Source: Trichaptum fuscoviolaceum
Taxonomy: Eukaryota; Basidiomycota; Agaricomycetes; Hymenochaetales; Trichaptaceae
Direction of reading: 5' to 3'
Assembly: GCA_910574455.1 (NCBI GenBank)
Contig: CAJSYZ010000003.1
Span: 558,001 to 622,000 of the forward strand
DNA length: 64,000 bases
Part shown: piece after piece, positions 10,223 through 23,203 of the stretch
How positions within the stretch are numbered: the stretch's first letter is position 1
Layout: every line of letters starts with the position of its first letter
Position numbers and translations under genes: made by a program
The notes under the pieces: model-generated
Seen by the model: the letters and a program-made list of their open reading frames with translations, nothing else
The model's database searches: none
What the model was told of the DNA's origin: nothing

Positions 10223-13200
10223 GTGATATGTAAAACGTGGCAATGGCGGAAAGACAGAGTTTGATACCAATAGCGGCGGACATGAAAACATTGCGCATGC
10301 TATATCGTTGTAATTACCTCTGGTAAGTTCACATGATCTTCCGTGGCAACCGAATGTGCTGTAGCCGCTCGAAATCTGACGTGAAAATGTACTCAGTGTC
10401 ATAAGCGTCCGGAGGCCATACAAGAGTCTAGAACCAATTGATTGTTGAGAGGATAGCCATACTTCAATCGTTGAATAAGGAATGCATGGAGAAGAGGGCG
10501 TCAACTGCATTTCTCTTATTTCTTGAACATTGTTGAGCGACGGAGGAAGAAAAGTGTGTTGGTGGGGGCTTCCGGGACGTATGTATCCGGCAATTTGAAT
10601 CGGCGACTCAGAAAATACTAGTAGCCGGTCCGGTTCGTTTGACACCCAGTCTTCAGACAAGTCGTCTATTTTGTCTTCGGTGGTCCCTTACCTCAATCCC
10701 GACGTATTTTCTGCAACATTGTCGAGTTTTGTGACAGTGGCCGGTCCTCCTTGATACGGATGCTGTGAAGACGTGCTTGTACAGTGGGCGGTCTTGAGGT
10801 TCGGTCGGTGCAGAGTTCCTTTCATGCAGCGAATTCACCCAACTTTCTGGCGACTCCATCATTCATACTCAAGGCCTCCTTCCTATCCTTTCTCATGTGA
10901 TCTTCGCTACATGCTTTATCCCAATGTGCGACGCAAACAAGACTACTGATGCAATCTCGCGTGAACTACCATCCGACGGAGAGCAGAGGGGCGAAAACGG
11001 AAGATGAGAAGTTAATGTTGGGCGACATAGCGAGAGAGATTTACGTACGCACATATGCTCCTGGCGTGTCACTCTTTCCACCTTCCACCCTTTCTTCCTT
11101 TCCACATGTAACCTCCACCGATGTGCGCGAGGGTGTTATCCTGTTCCTCTCTTTCAGAATCGCATTCTTCGTCCTGGCATTCGCAGGATCATGACCGACA
11201 CTTACTCCCTCCGGCCCCTCGCCTCGCGTACCAGAATGCAATCCCTAAGAGCTCGTGCGACCCATTAAAGCGCTCGTCTCATTCTGCAAATGTGGCGTCG
11301 GCGTCTGCGTAATCCTTCGCACATCCAGCCTGTTTCTCGTGCATTATCCTCCGTTTGCGCGCCTCAGCTTATCCATCTATAATCTCCAGTCGGACCCATC
11401 GCAAAGCGCCTTAATTGCGGTGTCTCCCCTAACTTGCGTTTTCCTTAACTTGCATGGTGCTTGCACCGCAGTTCTCTGACGGCTGGGCAACGTGAAGATC
11501 GGATGGGCGCGCTGGGCCTCGATGAGGCTGGTGTGCCGTCACAGGAAAGGTGGTTTGAAGAAGGAAGGAAATATAGTTCCAAAGGACGGAAAAGAAGAGG
11601 AGAGGATGGCGATCCTGAAGGAAGAGACTGTTGCCTGATTCTTCCATCAGGCAAACCGCGAAATCAGCTTTGTCCGTATCCTTGCACCAGCTTCTCGTAC
11701 ACGGCTCAGACATCAACACCAGTAACGGAAGGCATTTGTTGTTGGCTGAGACCTTGCGCGTCGTGTCCTTGTGGCTTCCACGTTGTATGTGTTTGTATCT
11801 TCCGTGGAGATAAAAAGGTGCTTCGCCCGAGCCTGTGTATGTGTTTCCTCGCGAAAGCGAGCCCTCAGCATCCGTTCAGCTTCCGGTCGTCGTGGACGCA
11901 GTCCAAAGCTCACTGTACCTATAAGAGATGCTCGTATGGACAATGAGGGTGCATAGAGGTGAGAGTCAAAGACAAACTTCGGAGGAAGAAATGCGTGCTC
12001 CCGGGCCTGATCCGACTCACGACTCGGAGTCCGGCACTCGGCAAGTCAAGCGATAGCCGAAACTTTCGCAATGGCAACCTCCGGAATATGACGAGATTCT
12101 TGTCGCTGGTGACTCAGAGAATAACCGGCCCGTCGCGCTGCTTCCCTGTTCAACGACTCCTCTTCAGCAATCAACGAGCCGCACCTTCACTCACGTTTAC
12201 AAATGCTTTGACTCTCTTTCACCCTGCGATGCAAACAAAGACACTCTTGCATCTTCGCGCTAACTACACACCGAAGGGGAGAAAAGCGCCGAAAGAGCGC
12301 GATGTGGAAGTTAATGTTATGCGGCATGATGGATGAGATGAGGGTGCGCACCGTCATTGAGGAAAATTGCTTTTAGATGAGGTGTGTATACCGCTTTTTG
12401 TGTCCTATCAATATCGACTAACATTTCTTAACATCGAGCTGGGAGGTCTGGATAAGCCACTGTGCTAGATCCCAATTTACTCTGTCTCGCCTATTCTGCT
12501 TGACAGAACACCGGGGAATTACTTGCCAATGCTTATTTTCCCTTTTACTTCTGCCAACCCTTCCATGACGCATGCCAAAACCTCATTCCCTACGAGCACG
12601 CTTCAAATTAATCACCTCATTCGTCCTCTGTACTATTACTAGCAACTTCGATCTCTTGCCCGTGTACCATCTGCTATACGCGCACAACCCAAAGCGCTTC
12701 AATCTCTGTCTCCTTTCACTTGCAATTCTCCCTACCTTACCTGTGGCGCGAGTCTTGCGACGCATTGGTAACTGGTCGTCTTGACGCTAGATTACGCGGT
12801 CTGGTTCATGATGAAGAGGAATCTCTGTTACTTGCAGCTCTCTGGAGAAGGAAGTCATATACTTCGAGCGGAAGGAGGAGGCATGGAGGTACTGCCCAAG
12901 AGAGAGGATAGTCAAACAGGTTGACGGAGCTGGGGGGTACTAAATGATCTGCGGAGGGGTAAAGCTCGGAAGAGGACATATTGTTTGTTGGGAGGTACGC
13001 AAACTTATTTCAATATTGGCTTATAGCATCGGACTGACCTCCGCTCAAACATCCGCCTCAAACAACAATCATATCATTAGCGACAACGTACAACCTGATC
13101 GACTCCTATGCCCTCCCACCAATACAGTAATTTCCTCGAGTCGGTGAGGGACACGAAAGCGGCTGGTGCAAGTGACGTCATGGTTGTCGACCTCGAGCCT

Positions 13201-14702
13201 TCTACCTCAACTATGTCATCCGTGGACGCAATTGAGGATGTACTGTAATCCCTCTAGCTCATCCTACGAAGCGGCATTTCGCGCAATCACGACCGAAAAA
13301 TACTACTTGCCTTTTTACTCGCGCACCTTCTCGATGTTTGCTCTGGATACTCCGCTTACGCTCCCCGATCCTGCGCAACTCTTGAAACCCATCATCTCTT
13401 CTCGCGTACGCTTCGACGTCCTACGTCGCCTCAACCCCTTGCTCATCAAACTAGCACCATACCTCGGTTGATTGAATCCTGATCTCCAAGGCACAGCGTC
13501 TTGATCGCAGTTCAACCCCTTCCAAGGCAATGCACCCTGCCCTGCTCAGTTCGTAGTGAATACCATAGAAGACGAAGGCGATATCGGTGAGGTCGGCGTG
13601 TCTTCAGTTGGAAATGGACAGTTGGACGCTTTTTCATATGAGACTAAGAAGAGGGGAAAGCATCGGAATATACAGCTTTCTCTTCAAGAATCCCATAAAA
13701 GGCGATCTTTAACGAGCTAAAGGCTTAACAGTAGGCACCATCTCTTCTCGCTCCCCTTCTATCTGCCTTATTGACCTTACTTTCTCAAGCAGCCTGACTG
13801 TGGAGTCCCGCGTCAGCTAATAGCGTCGCAATCGGCCGATGGTCACTGGCAGGCGAATCTTGGCCAGCATACTCAAGTAAGTAACGCTGTCCTCAACCCC
13901 GTGCAAATCTTCTGAACTTGACCTTGTCTTTCCATGTCCGGAACTCTACAAACATCACTGGTATCCCCATGACCCAGATCCGTTCCAAGCTGTCGTTAAC
14001 TGGCACTTCTCGACTTCGATGGAATAACTTAGATTATCTGGCTATTCCGGTCATGTATCTAACTCATTAATGCATTGGCATAATACCCTCTTTGAATTCA
14101 AGCTGTGCAAGTAAGCGTCGAAATAAGTGAGAACCAGCGGTTCCGACTCAGGATCACAATTAGCAAATCACACGCCTTGCAGACAAAAAGATAGTAAATA
14201 GAGCCTCGCGAGCTGACGTGATACATTCGGCTCCAAGACACAAAGGCCCAGTACGAGGAAACACGTATAAAACGGCTAATAGACAAAAAAGATAAACACT
14301 CCATGAATGAATTCGCAGATGCCGTTGTGCAGGTCGGAAGAGAGTACGGGGTATGCGCGAGCTGGAAGAGAGCGAAATGAAAACTCGATGTACGTCAACG
14401 TCGTTGCAGAGAGGGCGTGTATAAAATGGGAGAAACTTCCATCCAATCCATTCGCAAGGTTCAAAGGACACGTCAGATATCAATCTGACGCTCCGGCGCC
14501 ATTCAAGAACATTCGGTGGTTCAAAACTTATATTACTTACAATTTGAGCAAATGCCATATACATAACAAGAGACGACATTTAAGATATTACTATTAGCGA
14601 AGGGGGCAAACTTTCTACTTGCACTGTTCTATGCGTATGAACTTCAGATAGTTGACCCTGATGAATCAGCGACTGGACATACCCCTTCTACGAAGCATGA
14701 CA
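10223..14702. repeat. Array intergenic unit 0 (long form)
   Basis: I support no gene here. The stretch is homologous to the other intergenic units and begins inside one, where the Ngaro-like element entered, so the gene that should precede it is missing. About 11460-13700 is close to identical with about 42930-45130. It contains older internal duplications: the stretch from 10920 and the stretch from 12220 share the words GCAAACAA, AACTAC and GAAGTTAATGTT. A TGACGTCA site is at 13173. A charged plus-strand frame lies near 14205-14345. Confidence 0.7.
13173..13180. promoter_or_regulatory. CRE/ATF-type palindrome TGACGTCA
   Basis: A perfect TGACGTCA palindrome occurs in the same sequence context (AGTGACGTCATGG) in four of the five intergenic units. 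Fungal bZIP factors of the ATF/CREB type bind this sequence. Its role here is inferred from conservation only. Confidence 0.4.
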
Positions 14703-15354
14703 TCACTCTTCCAGCTCTTCCTCGTTCTTGTTCTCCGATATCGACGTGATTTCCTCAGTCTCATTGAGCGTAGCAAATCCCGTTTCTATCACAGGAGCGC
14801 TTGGCAGCAAATTCGGGTCTGTAGGCGTAGATCCAGGCGCTACTGGGCTTGGTGAGGCAGTCGACGGAGGGCGCTCGTCAAGAGGAGGAGAACGGTCTAA
14901 CTGATCTGGGCTACCCGGTATGACGTCCATCTGCGTCGAAGACAAATGTTCCGCACTTTCATGAAGGCAAGCGGGCTGTCTTGATTGGGGCAGAGTGGCC
15001 TGAGTGGATGCGGTGTTGACTTGGTCTTGCTCAGCGACTTCTGATCCTAGAGGTATAAGGACAATGTCGGCATGCTCTGCTGCCGCCTCGTCATACTGTT
15101 CCTCCTCAAGCACTCTAATTGCTTTCTCGCGTTCTTCAATCCATGCGGGGAGTACTGCATTGTGGAATTTCTTCCTTAGGTCTGGGTAACCCCAAAAAAT
15201 TCCCCCGATAATTTGCTTTGCAGGTTGTTCACCCTCCATACTAATGCATGTTAGTATGCTCTTTATGTTCAAGTGGTCAGGTGCTTACATGTCACGTTTC
15301 CAACCTTTAATTGTCAACATGACCCAGTTGGCCACCTCATCATTGAAGGTCGTC

Positions 15355-16146
15355 GGCACCACAAATTTGCCGCTACCAAAAGCCGCACCAGGTAGCGGCT
15401 GGTAGCGGCTGCCGGTACTGCTACCAAGGCCGCATCTCGAGGGCCGCATCTAGATGAAGAGCGATTGCCCCCAGCACGAAGACCATCGGAAAAGATATTG
15501 GTTGCATGTAATGGTGACATGTTTGTTGAGCAGATTTGAGATTGAATGTATTATGAGAAAAGCGAGGATTCACAAGAATCGCTTGAGGAAAGAAGAGTTG
15601 AATCAAGAGTTTATAAAGGATGGGAAGCCAAAAACAGACTCGAAGTCGCGCACAGGCAGCGCAGAACAATGCAGTGTGAGGTAGACTCCTACGAACAATG
15701 CCAAGACAGTTCAGGCAGAGACCGATATCGAACAGACTTTTGCTCAGACCAGATAGATTGTATAGAAGCAACAGAGACCGCCAAGGCAACAGGCCAAGAG
15801 GCAGCCAGAGGCACTGTTATTGAGACATAGACTTTTATTGTTGAGCGGCTGTGGATGTATCCTGGTAGCGGCTCTATTTGAAATGGTAGCGGCTCTATTT
15901 GAAATGGTAGCGGCTCTAGTATTGCAAATGGTAGCGGCCCTATTTGAAATGGTAGCGGCTCCATTGACAAACTGCTGCTACTCGTAAGACTTCATTGTAT
16001 TGTAATTGGACAATTATCAAGAATTTATTATTTAAAGAGTTTATTCTATTTTATTATTGGTGCCCTGATAGCGGCTTTGCTATTAGTCCAGCCGCTACCA
16101 GCTGCTACTTGGTGCGGCTTTTGGTAGCGGCAAATTCGTGAGGCCG
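15355..16146. mobile_element. MITE-like insertion with 10-bp target duplication in paralog 1
   Basis: The left end GGCACCACAAATTTGCCGC and the right end (reverse complement GGCCTCACGAATTTGCCGC) continue as matching inverted repeats for about 45 bp (CTACCAAAAGCCGCACCA and on). The flanking duplication GAAGGTCGTC is at 15345-15354 and 16147-16156; the uninterrupted site is seen in paralogs 2, 3 and 5. A 9-11 bp duplication suggests a Mutator-like origin. No transposase is present. Confidence 0.85.
15862..15963. repeat. Tandem repeat inside the MITE (about 21-bp unit)
   Basis: About five copies of GGTAGCGGCTCTATTTGAAAT, one with an extra few bases. The short minus-strand frame with PLPFQIE repeats is a by-product of this array. 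Confidence 0.8.
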
Positions 16147-19100
16147 GAAGGTCGTCAGCAGAGCTTCACGAAACTCGTTCTTGGCGTTCTTGGCAAGTTT
16201 TTCCGCTTGGGATTCCTCCAGCCCCTCAGCTTTCTCATGTTGCTTTTCTCCAGATTCAATATCACCTTCTGTCCTTCCCGCAGAACAACATACGCATATA
16301 TGCACCCGAGCAAAATGACCAAAGTCAAAAAATGCCTTCTTTGTCACCAGCCAGCCCTTCCTGATCGGATATACGATGAAACGAATGATCTTCGAAAGAA
16401 GGGAAGGTTCTGGCCAGTCAAGATTCCAGTCTACGCGGAAGTTTAGAGGTGCTACGCGGTTGTCAATCCCGAATGCCCTATTACAAGATGTCAGTACAAA
16501 CTTGGGTGTTGATGGGGAGATTCCGAGTACCAGAAGATGTTTCGTTGCAAATGGACGTTCTCCTTATACTTATCGTAGGGCCGCTTGACCATCTTCCACA
16601 TCCATTTCGCTCTTGTCCTAATCCCATTCATGCCTTTCGTGATCCATTTCATGGATTTCATGATAATCCAATCTACGAATGTCGTGATCGGCTTCATGAC
16701 TGTTCTTATCCACCCAGCCCAAACGGAATCATGCTTGAGCTGATATATGAACCAAAGTACAACTGCCAGTAAGCACATCCCGTGCAGACCAGTTAGGATA
16801 TTCGTTGCGAGGGAGACGAAATGTGGCTGACCAAAACTCAGTTCTGTGGTAGCCTCATCAGATTTTATGGCGTACCTGGAGAGATAGGTACGCGAACAGG
16901 TTTAATCCAAGGACAAAAGCAACAGCCGCAATAATAAGAAACAGCATCGGTGCTTTGTCGAACCACATGCGAATTAGCCGCGGAGGCACACGCGAGTCAT
17001 AGCTTCAAGATGCATCAGCCAACCATTGGCAGGATAAAGATAGAATGAATCACGCACATTGAAGACTTCCTCCACGTCAAGCCCAGCAAGCTACTCACAC
17101 CCGAGGACACACTAAAGACTAGCGACAGGAACCAAAATAGGTTGACGACTCCTCTCAAGGAATTAGACGGCACTGCGTCCGTCGCCGCATACGTGAACTG
17201 AAGCGTGGTTGCTGTCACGCTAGAGAAGAAGGTGGCGATCGTAGTTAAGTTGACATATCGCGTCGTATCCCTCTCCATCTGGTCAACAAGGAACTTTGGA
17301 AGGGCTAACTTATAGTTAGAGCGAGTAAGAACGAAATGCATGGCAAGGCACTTACCCTCCTTTCCGAACGTCTTTAGCTCTTCAGCCACATTTCCGACAT
17401 CGATCTGAGGAAGTTTGTCTTTTGGCCCTTCTACCGCGCTAGTCACGCCAACCATTATGGAATTCAACTCTGGGAGAAGCTCATCGCAGATGTAATCCAG
17501 GAAACATTCCGGATGGTGAGATCTAACTGTATTGGAGTTGTCAGATATTGTTTTACCGGAAAGTAATCTTCAAGCTATACCTAACAGTTTCGGCAATCCA
17601 GCCTTCATGACAAACATATTAGAACCAGGTATAACCCGCAGTTTCGAGACTCACCCGGACGCAAGCCACCCATTTCCTGACTTTACGAAAATAAAATGCA
17701 TGTTTCTGGTGGTAAAGGCTTTCCTGAAATTTATTTACAGCAAAATGCAGTCTCGCAAAAGAGGTTATCACAGCCGCAAAATTTGTCTGTTTCTCTAAAG
17801 AAATGTTCAGATCTTTGTATAGGCTATAGGAGATTATAGGATATTACGCACCGCCCGATCGCACAGACAAAACTCGTTCAAGACACTCAACGGGTTCATC
17901 AAGCGCACCCCGGAGTATCCCGGAAGCTATGATAACCGCACCATCGCCTCCGATAACGCGGTAGTGCTCAATGAGATGATCAAGCTGTTTTCATTGTTAG
18001 CAAGAGCTTTCAGTATTGATAATCAAATATTGACCTCTTCTTGCATTTTAATGCATGATCTATAACAGATTTAAGGCGTTAATTTAGATACAGACAGGGG
18101 TAGGATATACTTCGTACATCCTGTGTGCTTTGAGATGTTTTCCAAATCTCGAAATCTTCTCATATCCTAGGAAGCCGGTAACAGCTGCCTCGGGCGGTAA
18201 AACTCGATTTACGTATTCCTGGCACTGTTTCTCGTAGTCTTCTATCTTCTGCGAAGCCAGCCATTCATGAACGGCTTCGAGATTATCGAGGTTGTCGTAA
18301 TAAAGAGCAGTATCAGTGCCGGAGCATTTGATTGCAACAAACTACTCACATTTCTCTTCGAATGTCGTCAGCGCTTCGACGATACCATCCATCACCGTTT
18401 CCAAGTCGGCGAAGAATTCGTCATGGATGAATTCCAAGCATTCGACATACTTACTATTGCGCACGAGGTCTGCACCACGCATCATTAGAGATCAAGCTAC
18501 GCTTGAAAGCCTTTGAATCTTACCTCCGATTTTGTCATCTCCGTCCTTTGATGAGGGGATTAATTCTTTGCATTTTCCATAGATACTCTGAACTCACGCT
18601 AGCGATTCTATTCCATTGCTTGAGTTTATCAGGATAAAGTCCATCTTTTTCACGCGTGCTCAGAGCGACGTATGTAACTGAAGACCAAAGCCTATGGAAA
18701 GACTGTCTAACTTCGTCCATTGCGTCCAGTCTCCCTAAGACTTCATTATTCATACAAAAGCTTCGCCTGAGCATTGAGACTACATACCACTGCGAGTCAC
18801 GTCGAAGGCCTTCTCCAGAGATTGTACAGGTTCAAGCAATCCTTTCCGTAGGGATTCTGCCTTTTCGATTTCTTCCTTGTCACCTCCAACGATGTTCAAG
18901 TGTGCAATGAAGCATTCCAGCTATTATTGGTCAGTCAGAGAATAATTGTTCAAAAAAGGTCTTTTACATACCTCCACCTGCATCTTATGACACTCGCTTG
19001 AGTGGAAGACAGTATTGGAATCAATTTGATGAGATAGATTTAGTATAGTACCTTTTGTGTTTCGCGCATCTGGCTCTGTATCTTGAAATCGTTTCATCGT

Positions 19101-19748
19101 CTGACCAATTATCTACGTACGAGTCTGAACCATCACAGTTGACATCATCAATGCCACATTCTTACTCACTCTTTTTATCTCTCTCTTCGTTTCTAGTATC
19201 GGTGTTGAGACGTTCCTGGGTGATAGGGTCTGCTTCCGGTGATGAATTTTCGTCTACGTATTTATTTGAGTTATCGCGGTCGCCACTATGAAAGCCGCAT
19301 ATTTACTATCGGTGTTAAGAGGTTCCTGAGTAGCAGCGTCTGCTATTTGTGCTAAGTCATCACTTTGATGTGGGGCTTCAATAAGTGTCGCAGCTGTTTC
19401 CGCATCAAAAATGATACACAAATGAGTTAATGGTGAGAGAGATTGTCACTCACTCTTTTTTTCATCTGCTTTCTGACGCATAAGGTCTCGCATCTCCTTC
19501 ACGACAGTGAGGATATTGCCCAAGACATCGTTCGGTATTTGCGACGAGTTGATGCCTAACACTATCAATATCGCAGCGACATAAAGAGCTGATAAATGCA
19601 AACCTATTCCTGGATCTGTAGAACAGCGTCAGCTTCAGTTCTGTGTGTAGAAATACGAACGGACGAACCAGACATATTGGACACAGCGAGCTGAGGGACG
19701 TGGATGTGAGAGGAAAGAGCATCGTCGGCGATGAAGAAGCTGGTCACC

Positions 19749-19754
19749 TTTATA
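19749..19754 (-). promoter_or_regulatory. TATA box of paralog 1
   Basis: TATAAA on the minus strand, about 75 bp upstream of the start codon at 19675 and in a context (GCTATAAAGG) shared by all five paralogs. Confidence 0.65.
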
Positions 19755-22700
19755 GCACATATGAGTACCATGAGGCAGCCAGCGCCAATCAAGATCAAGA
19801 TTGACACCAGATAGTATAGAAGGTCAATTGCAGATTAGCGCCCGTCCAGAAAACATCCGAAACTTGCAAGCTACAGCATACACGAACTTCTCCTTGTATC
19901 TCCTGTGTAACCGGAGTACAACGTCTTCGTGATGACTAGTATTTATCGATAGGGCTCACTGGGATAGTATCACCGCAGTGATGCTGGGCTAGCAAGACTT
20001 GACAAAACAGTAAAAACAGACTGTGGAGAGCGTCAATCCTTGCGAGAGTGCAGTACAAGCGCAAGACTCAGCGAGAAGTGTCGATCACATCCAAGACCAT
20101 TGACCCTCTCCGATATTAAGATTTGGCGTGCAGGGATGCGGGAGAGAGTCGCGCAATGGGAGGCATTGTGTGATAATACGTGGCAATGGCAAGATAGTGA
20201 GAGTTTGAAAGCAACAGCGGGAGGTGTGGAAACATTTCGCAAGCTATATCGTTGCAATGTCCATTGGTAAGATTGAATTTATTCAATCCTCCGTGCCAAC
20301 AGATAGGTGCTGTACTTGCTTGAAATCTGATGCGAAAATGTGCTCAGTGTCATAAGCGTCCGGCGACCATACGAGAGAGTAGAACAGATAGATTGTTGAA
20401 AGGATAAGCATACTTCAGTCGTTGATAAGAGATACATGAAGAGGAGAGCGTTAACTGCAATTCTCTTTGAATGGTGATGACTCTGATGAGCGACGGAGGA
20501 AGAAAAGCTTGGCCGGGGGTCTCCGGGTATTGCGGTGGTGTGTGTATCCGGCAATCGGCAATGATGTAGATGACCGGCGTCTTCAACTTGAAGGCCGAGA
20601 AATCAGGTGGAATCTCGGCGATCGCGCAGACGCCGCAGACTCCAAGTCTTTCATATACCCAACTTTCTGACATCCCTAACACTTCGTCCCAACAGCCTCC
20701 TTCCTCCCCTGCTCATGTGACACCCGTATACAATGACTGCCTGTTTCAACCAACGTGCCGTACCTTCACTTACGTTTACAAATGCCTTGACTCTCTATCG
20801 CCCTACGATACAAACAAAAACACTCTTGCATCTTCGCGTCAACTGCACACCGAATGGGAGAAAGGCTTCGAAAGAGCACGGTGGGGAAGCTAATGTTGGG
20901 TGGCACGATGGGTGAGATGAGGGTGCGTACGGTTATTGAGGAGAGTTGTGATTAGCTGAGGTGCGTGTACCGCTTTTTGTGTCCTATCAATATCGATTAA
21001 CATGTTGTCAACGTTAGCTGAGCCGCTGTCGCTAGCCCTTAACTTCTTCTGTTTCCTTAGCAGATCATCTCGGAATGACATCTGCCCTGTTACTTCCGCC
21101 AACCCTTCCGTGACGCCAAAACCTCATTCCCTATGAGCGCGATTCAAAGGAATCACCTCATTCTGTGCATGTGGCCTCCGTACTATCCTTCGCAGATTCG
21201 ACCTCTTGCTCGTGTATCATCGGCTATGCACACCCAACACATTCAAACCAAGCACTTCGTTCTTTATGTCTTCTTTCACTTGCAATTTTCCCGACCTTGC
21301 CTTTGGCACGAACCCTGCGAATCATGAATAATTGGTAGTCGTGAAGCTAGGTTACCCGGTCTGGGTATTGATGAGCAGGACGTGCCGTCGCTTGCAGTCA
21401 GTTCTGGAGGGAAGGAAGTCTGACATCAAGAGGACGGAGAAAGATTGGGGGTGCTGCACGAGAGTGAGGATGGACTAATAGGTTGAGGAAGATGGAGGTG
21501 CATAATGACCTGAGGTGGGGAAATTTTGGAAGATAACAGATTGTTTGTTGGGAGGTACGCAAAATTATCTCGATATTGGCTTATATCAGATGACTGACCT
21601 CCGCTCAAACATCAGTCTGAAACATCAAGCATGTCATTCAGAGCGACTCATCGACTCGTATATCACCATTGTCCTCCCGCCATTACCGTAATTTCCTCGA
21701 GTTGGCCAGGGATACGAAGGCGACTAGTGCAAGTGACGTCATGGCCGACGTCCTCGAGCCGTTCCCTTCACCTTTACCTTCTGGACGCAAACGAGGATGT
21801 ACTAGAATCCATCTAGTTCATTCTTGCCAAGAGACGTTTAGCGCCGTCACGACGGAAGAATATTACTTGCCTTTTTACTCGCACACATTCGCGATGCTTG
21901 CGCTGCATACTCTGCTTACGTTCTCCGATCTTGCGCAACTCTTGAAAGCCACCATCCTATGTCGACTCAACCCCTTGCTTTTCAAACAACCACCATACCT
22001 CGGTCCATCCAATCCGGATCTCCAGGGCACAGCGTCTTGAGCGCAGCTGAACCATTTTTTTAAGGCAATGGATCCTGCCCCGCCAAGTTCGTAGTGAAAA
22101 CCATATAAGGCGAAGGCGAAGCCGGTGAGGTCGACGTGTTTTCATTTGGAAAGGGACAGTTGAACGATTTTCATATGAGAATAAGAAGAGGGGAAAGTAT
22201 CGGAATATGCAGCTTTCTTCAAGCATCCCATAAAAGTCGATCTCTGACGAGCTAAAGGATTTACAGTTCGCTCCATTTCTTCTAGCCCCCCCCCTCTATC
22301 TGCCTTTTTGACCCTACTTTCTCAAGCAGCCTTTCTATGGAGTCCCGCATCAGCTACTAGCGTCGCAAACGGACAATGGTTACAGGGTGGCGAATCGTAG
22401 CCAGCATACTCAAGTAAGTAACCTTGTCTTCATCCCCGTACTAATTTTCTGACCTTGATCTTGTCTTTCCATGTACGGAACCCTACAACGACCACTATCA
22501 TCCCCTGACCCAGATTTCGTGCCGATCTGTCGTCACTGGCACTTCCCAGCTTCAATAGAATAACTCAGATTATCTGGCTATTTCAGTCATGTATCTAACT
22601 CATAAATGCATTGGCATAACACCCTCTTTGAATTTAAGCTGTGCAAGTAGGCGTCGAAATAAGTGTTTGACTCAGGATCACAATTAGCAAATCACACGCC

Positions 22701-23203
22701 TTGCAGACAAAAAGACAGTAAAGAGGGCCTCGCGATGCATTCGGCTCCATGAGACACGAAGGCCCAGTACGAGGAAACGCGTATAGATCGGCTGATAGAC
22801 GAGAAAGATGAGCACTCTATGGATGACTTCGCAGATGACGATGTGCAGGCGGAACAGAGTTCGAGGTATGCGCGAGCAGGAAGAGAGCAGAATGTACGTT
22901 GAAGTAATCGCAGAGAGGGCGTGCATAGAATGGGAGTAACATCCATCCAATCCATCCGCAAGGTTCAATTGACACGTTATATATCAATCTGACGTTCCGG
23001 CGTCATTCAAGAACAGTTGGTGGTTCAAGATTTTGCAATGTGAGAAAATGTTAGGAGGCGGATTAAAAGCATCATTATACGCAAATGGGGCAAAGTCCTT
23101 CGTACGGCCACTTTCTACTTGGCGCCGTTCTATGGATATGGATGTCAGAAAGTTAATCTTGATGAGTCAGTGACTAAACATACACCTTCTGCAAAATCCG
23201 GCA
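19755..23203. repeat. Array intergenic unit 1
   Basis: No gene is supported. It is homologous to the other units but shorter than unit 0. It includes the block at 20745-20930 also found at 12180, 43590 and 51400, the TGACGTCA site at 21734, the CCCATAAAAGTCG block at 22227, and the charged plus-strand frame near 22760-22890, which carries a 2-bp frameshift relative to other copies. Confidence 0.65.
21734..21741. promoter_or_regulatory. CRE/ATF-type palindrome TGACGTCA
   Basis: Same site and context as at 13173. Confidence 0.4.

Larger units (their letters stand above)
14703..19675 (-). pseudogene. Array paralog 1: multipass membrane protein gene broken by a MITE
   Basis: This has the same architecture as paralogs 2-5. 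Start ATG at 19675 with the micro-exon arrangement, an acidic N-terminal region, a membrane module around 16900-17350 (RYVNLTTIATFF, then VVNLFWFLSLVF), a Trp-rich repeat at 16500-16700, and a Ser/Pro/acidic C-terminal exon at 14703-15272 that contains FWGYPDLRKKF. A 792-bp element at 15355-16146 lies inside the coding exon after EFREALLTTF, so the reading frame is lost before the last exon. The Trp-rich repeat is of intermediate length (DWIIMKSMKWITKGMNGI). I see no other clear break. A TATA box lies at 19749. Confidence 0.75.

Noticed and set aside
11461..11946. 161-codon frame in the intergenic unit, with a near-identical partner at 42966-43388
   Set aside because: The two copies match because the DNA block is recently duplicated. 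The frame is not kept in the other units, so there is no evidence of coding.
15689..15970. Protein with PLPFQIE repeats
   Set aside because: It is the translation of the 21-bp tandem repeat inside a MITE.
19604..19807. Signal-peptide-like hydrophobic N-terminus (MSILILIGAGCLMVL) for paralog 1
   Set aside because: It lies across the TATA box and the expected transcription start. The same frame in other copies is open only because the DNA is similar.
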